The translations under genes were made by a program, and so were the position numbers. Positions 62,715 to 64,000 of a DNA stretch of 64,000 bases are shown in pieces. Every line of letters starts with the position of its first letter. Position 1 is the stretch's first letter. Source of the stretch: Microbulbifer sp. YPW1 (lineage in GTDB: Bacteria > Pseudomonadota > Gammaproteobacteria > Pseudomonadales > Cellvibrionaceae); assembly GCF_013367775.1 (NCBI RefSeq), contig NZ_CP055157.1, positions 3,484,001 through 3,548,000 on the forward strand, in the 5' to 3' direction. Under the pieces are notes generated by a model. The model saw nothing but the letters and a program-made list of their open reading frames with translations, was not told where the DNA came from and searched no databases.

Positions 62715-64000
62715 CTAGTCGTTGCTGCCCTTCTTGTAGGTAAATTTCCCGTCCATCATCGTCATTTCGACGCCGATATCCGCGATCTTGTCCGGGGCGA
62801 CTTCGAGGGGGTTGCCGTCGAGCACCACGATGTCGGCGTATTTGCCGACTTCCAGGCTGCCGATCTTGTCCTCCATGCGCAGTTGCCAGGCGGCGTCCAT
62901 GGTCATTGCCCGCAGCGCCTGCTCGATGGTCATCGGTTTGACACTGGGCGGGAAGGGCTTGGCATCCGGGTTGGCCGGGTCTTTCATCGTCACGGCGCCC
63001 TCGATGACGAACAGCGGTGCCTGCATGCTTGACGGCGTGCTGGGCACGTCGGCGGAGAGGCTGACCGGTACACCGGCGCGAGCAAACTCAGGATAGCGGC
63101 CGAAATAGGCCATGGTGCGTTTCTTGCCCATCACGCGCAGCGCGTCCTTGTCTGTATCGCTCCAGTCATTGGTGAAATTCGGCGTTGAATTGACCGGGAT
63201 CTTGTTGTCGATGACTCGCTTCTGATCTTCCGGTGTCAACCAGGTGGCGTGATGCAGCGCGCTGCGATTGTCGGGATCCACCTTGCGCGCCGCCAGAATC
63301 GCATCGATGCCGGCATGGGAAGTACCGGTGCTGTCGGTATGAATGACAGTGTCTAGGCCTGACTTGGCACCCGCCACCATGATTTCCTTGATCTTCTCGG
63401 GCGGAATACCGTAAGTACCCTTTTTACCGGATTCGTAGGGCTCCAGCATTGGGCTGAGTTCGACATTCCAGTTGGCTTCGGGATGAATCTTCACGTGTCG
63501 TACAAACAGCTTGTCGCCGTTGTACTGCTTTTTCATTTCGCTCATAAATTCCATTAACTGCCCGGTGTCCGCCTTGGGATTCTTGACGAAGGGCAGTACG
63601 AAGGTGCGCATTTTCAGTGTTCCGGCCTTTTCGCGCTCCTGCAGCAGGGCCATCGCTGTCTTCAGGTCGTCCTGCATCTTGCCGTTGGTGTCTTTCATGT
63701 TGGGCGTGACAATGCCGGGGTTCAGGTAGGTGGTGGTGCCATTCTTCGCGGCGAGGGGATGGAGTGTGTCGATTGTCTCATTGAGGATTTTGTCGGCATC
63801 CCAGGCGCCGATGGCGACATAGGCTTCCATCCACTGGCCTTCTACACCGGTGCCGGTCGGTGTGCCATCCTCGTCCCGTACCCAGTAAATAACGCCCGGC
63901 TGGTCGTCTGGTGAATCCTTGGTAACACCCGCTATCTCCATCGCTTTGGAGTTCAGCCAGGCATCGTGTGCGGTGAAATCGAGGATGATTGCCGGGCGGT
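62715..64000 (-). CDS. Third amidohydrolase, N-terminus outside window
   Basis: A partial amidohydrolase_3-type protein running off the right edge: the frame stays open to base 64000, and 428 residues are visible. The segment PAIILDFTAHDAWLNSKAM corresponds to the WQVDGHSAWVNTKAM region of the 59392 paralogue, and HTDSTGTSHAG, HHATWLT and SLSADVPSTPS match the metal and active-site regions. It is more divergent than the first two copies, and its signal peptide cannot be seen. It would begin the leftward operon or lie within it. Confidence 0.85.
   Translation of the reverse strand, partial: RPAIILDFTAHDAWLNSKAMEIAGVTKDSPDDQPGVIYWVRDEDGTPTGTGVEGQWMEAYVAIGAWDADKILNETIDTLHPLAAKNGTTTYLNPGIVTPNMKDTNGKMQDDLKTAMALLQEREKAGTLKMRTFVLPFVKNPKADTGQLMEFMSEMKKQYNGDKLFVRHVKIHPEANWNVELSPMLEPYESGKKGTYGIPPEKIKEIMVAGAKSGLDTVIHTDSTGTSHAGIDAILAARKVDPDNRSALHHATWLTPEDQKRVIDNKIPVNSTPNFTNDWSDTDKDALRVMGKKRTMAYFGRYPEFARAGVPVSLSADVPSTPSSMQAPLFVIEGAVTMKDPANPDAKPFPPSVKPMTIEQALRAMTMDAAWQLRMEDKIGSLEVGKYADIVVLDGNPLEVAPDKIADIGVEMTMMDGKFTYKKGSND

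Overview
The window looks like chromosomal DNA from a free-living, aerobic, probably marine gammaproteobacterium. Composition is high-50s to about 60 percent GC by eye. The gene set (RimK, SohB, AcnB, MiaE, a Tus-like terminator protein, DUF2058, DUF1415, DUF3081 and DUF1289 proteins, many lipoproteins and TTG or GTG starts) recalls Cellvibrionales such as Microbulbifer. That genus is an inference from protein flavour, not a database match. I see no tRNA, rRNA, CRISPR array, phage or insertion sequence.

Layout. 1-8280: housekeeping block with nudC (truncated by the window edge), a membrane protein, sohB, an AcuI-type oxidoreductase, a patatin phospholipase with an overlapping lipoprotein gene, and a UvrD-type helicase. 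8348-14658: a divergent sulfur island. A SqrR/BigR-like ArsR repressor gene, two YeeE/YedE half-transporters and a SulP transporter run leftward; a persulfide dioxygenase, a DUF442 sulfurtransferase/phosphatase-like protein and a second SulP run rightward. 14701-21812: small conserved genes, a YceI protein, a DUF1254/DUF1214 lipoprotein, and ahpC-ahpF. 22285-29955: a RimK ligase carrying an extra C-terminal RCK_C-like domain, an MscS channel, ExoD, and an RND pump with its adaptor. 30221-35697: an exported catalase-peroxidase, a DUF2141-OmpV fusion and a large exported protein with two similar halves. 35751-45361: accessory material, including a degenerate GIY-YIG-like protein, a low-GC beta-rich lipoprotein, and a three-gene periplasmic molybdenum hydroxylase with a triheme cytochrome. 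45576-53141: acnB, a DUF1289 protein, a YegS-like lipid kinase, a Tus-like protein and miaE. 53157-56593: a LysR gene divergent from beta-carbonic anhydrase plus a third SulP, probably a bicarbonate module. 56687-64000: a leftward cluster of three exported amidohydrolases, a NylB-like serine hydrolase and an outer-membrane channel-like protein.

How the parts fit. The sulfur island should sense persulfides and sulfane sulfur through the ArsR repressor, oxidise or transfer the sulfur with the dioxygenase and DUF442 protein, and move sulfite, sulfate or thiosulfate through YeeE and SulP proteins. Peroxide defence is split between cytoplasmic AhpCF and an exported KatG. The carbonic anhydrase and SulP pair would supply bicarbonate under LysR control through a perfect palindromic box. 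The amidohydrolase cluster is the strongest candidate for an undescribed pathway: several related exported hydrolases appear to have been duplicated and partly homogenised next to a channel.
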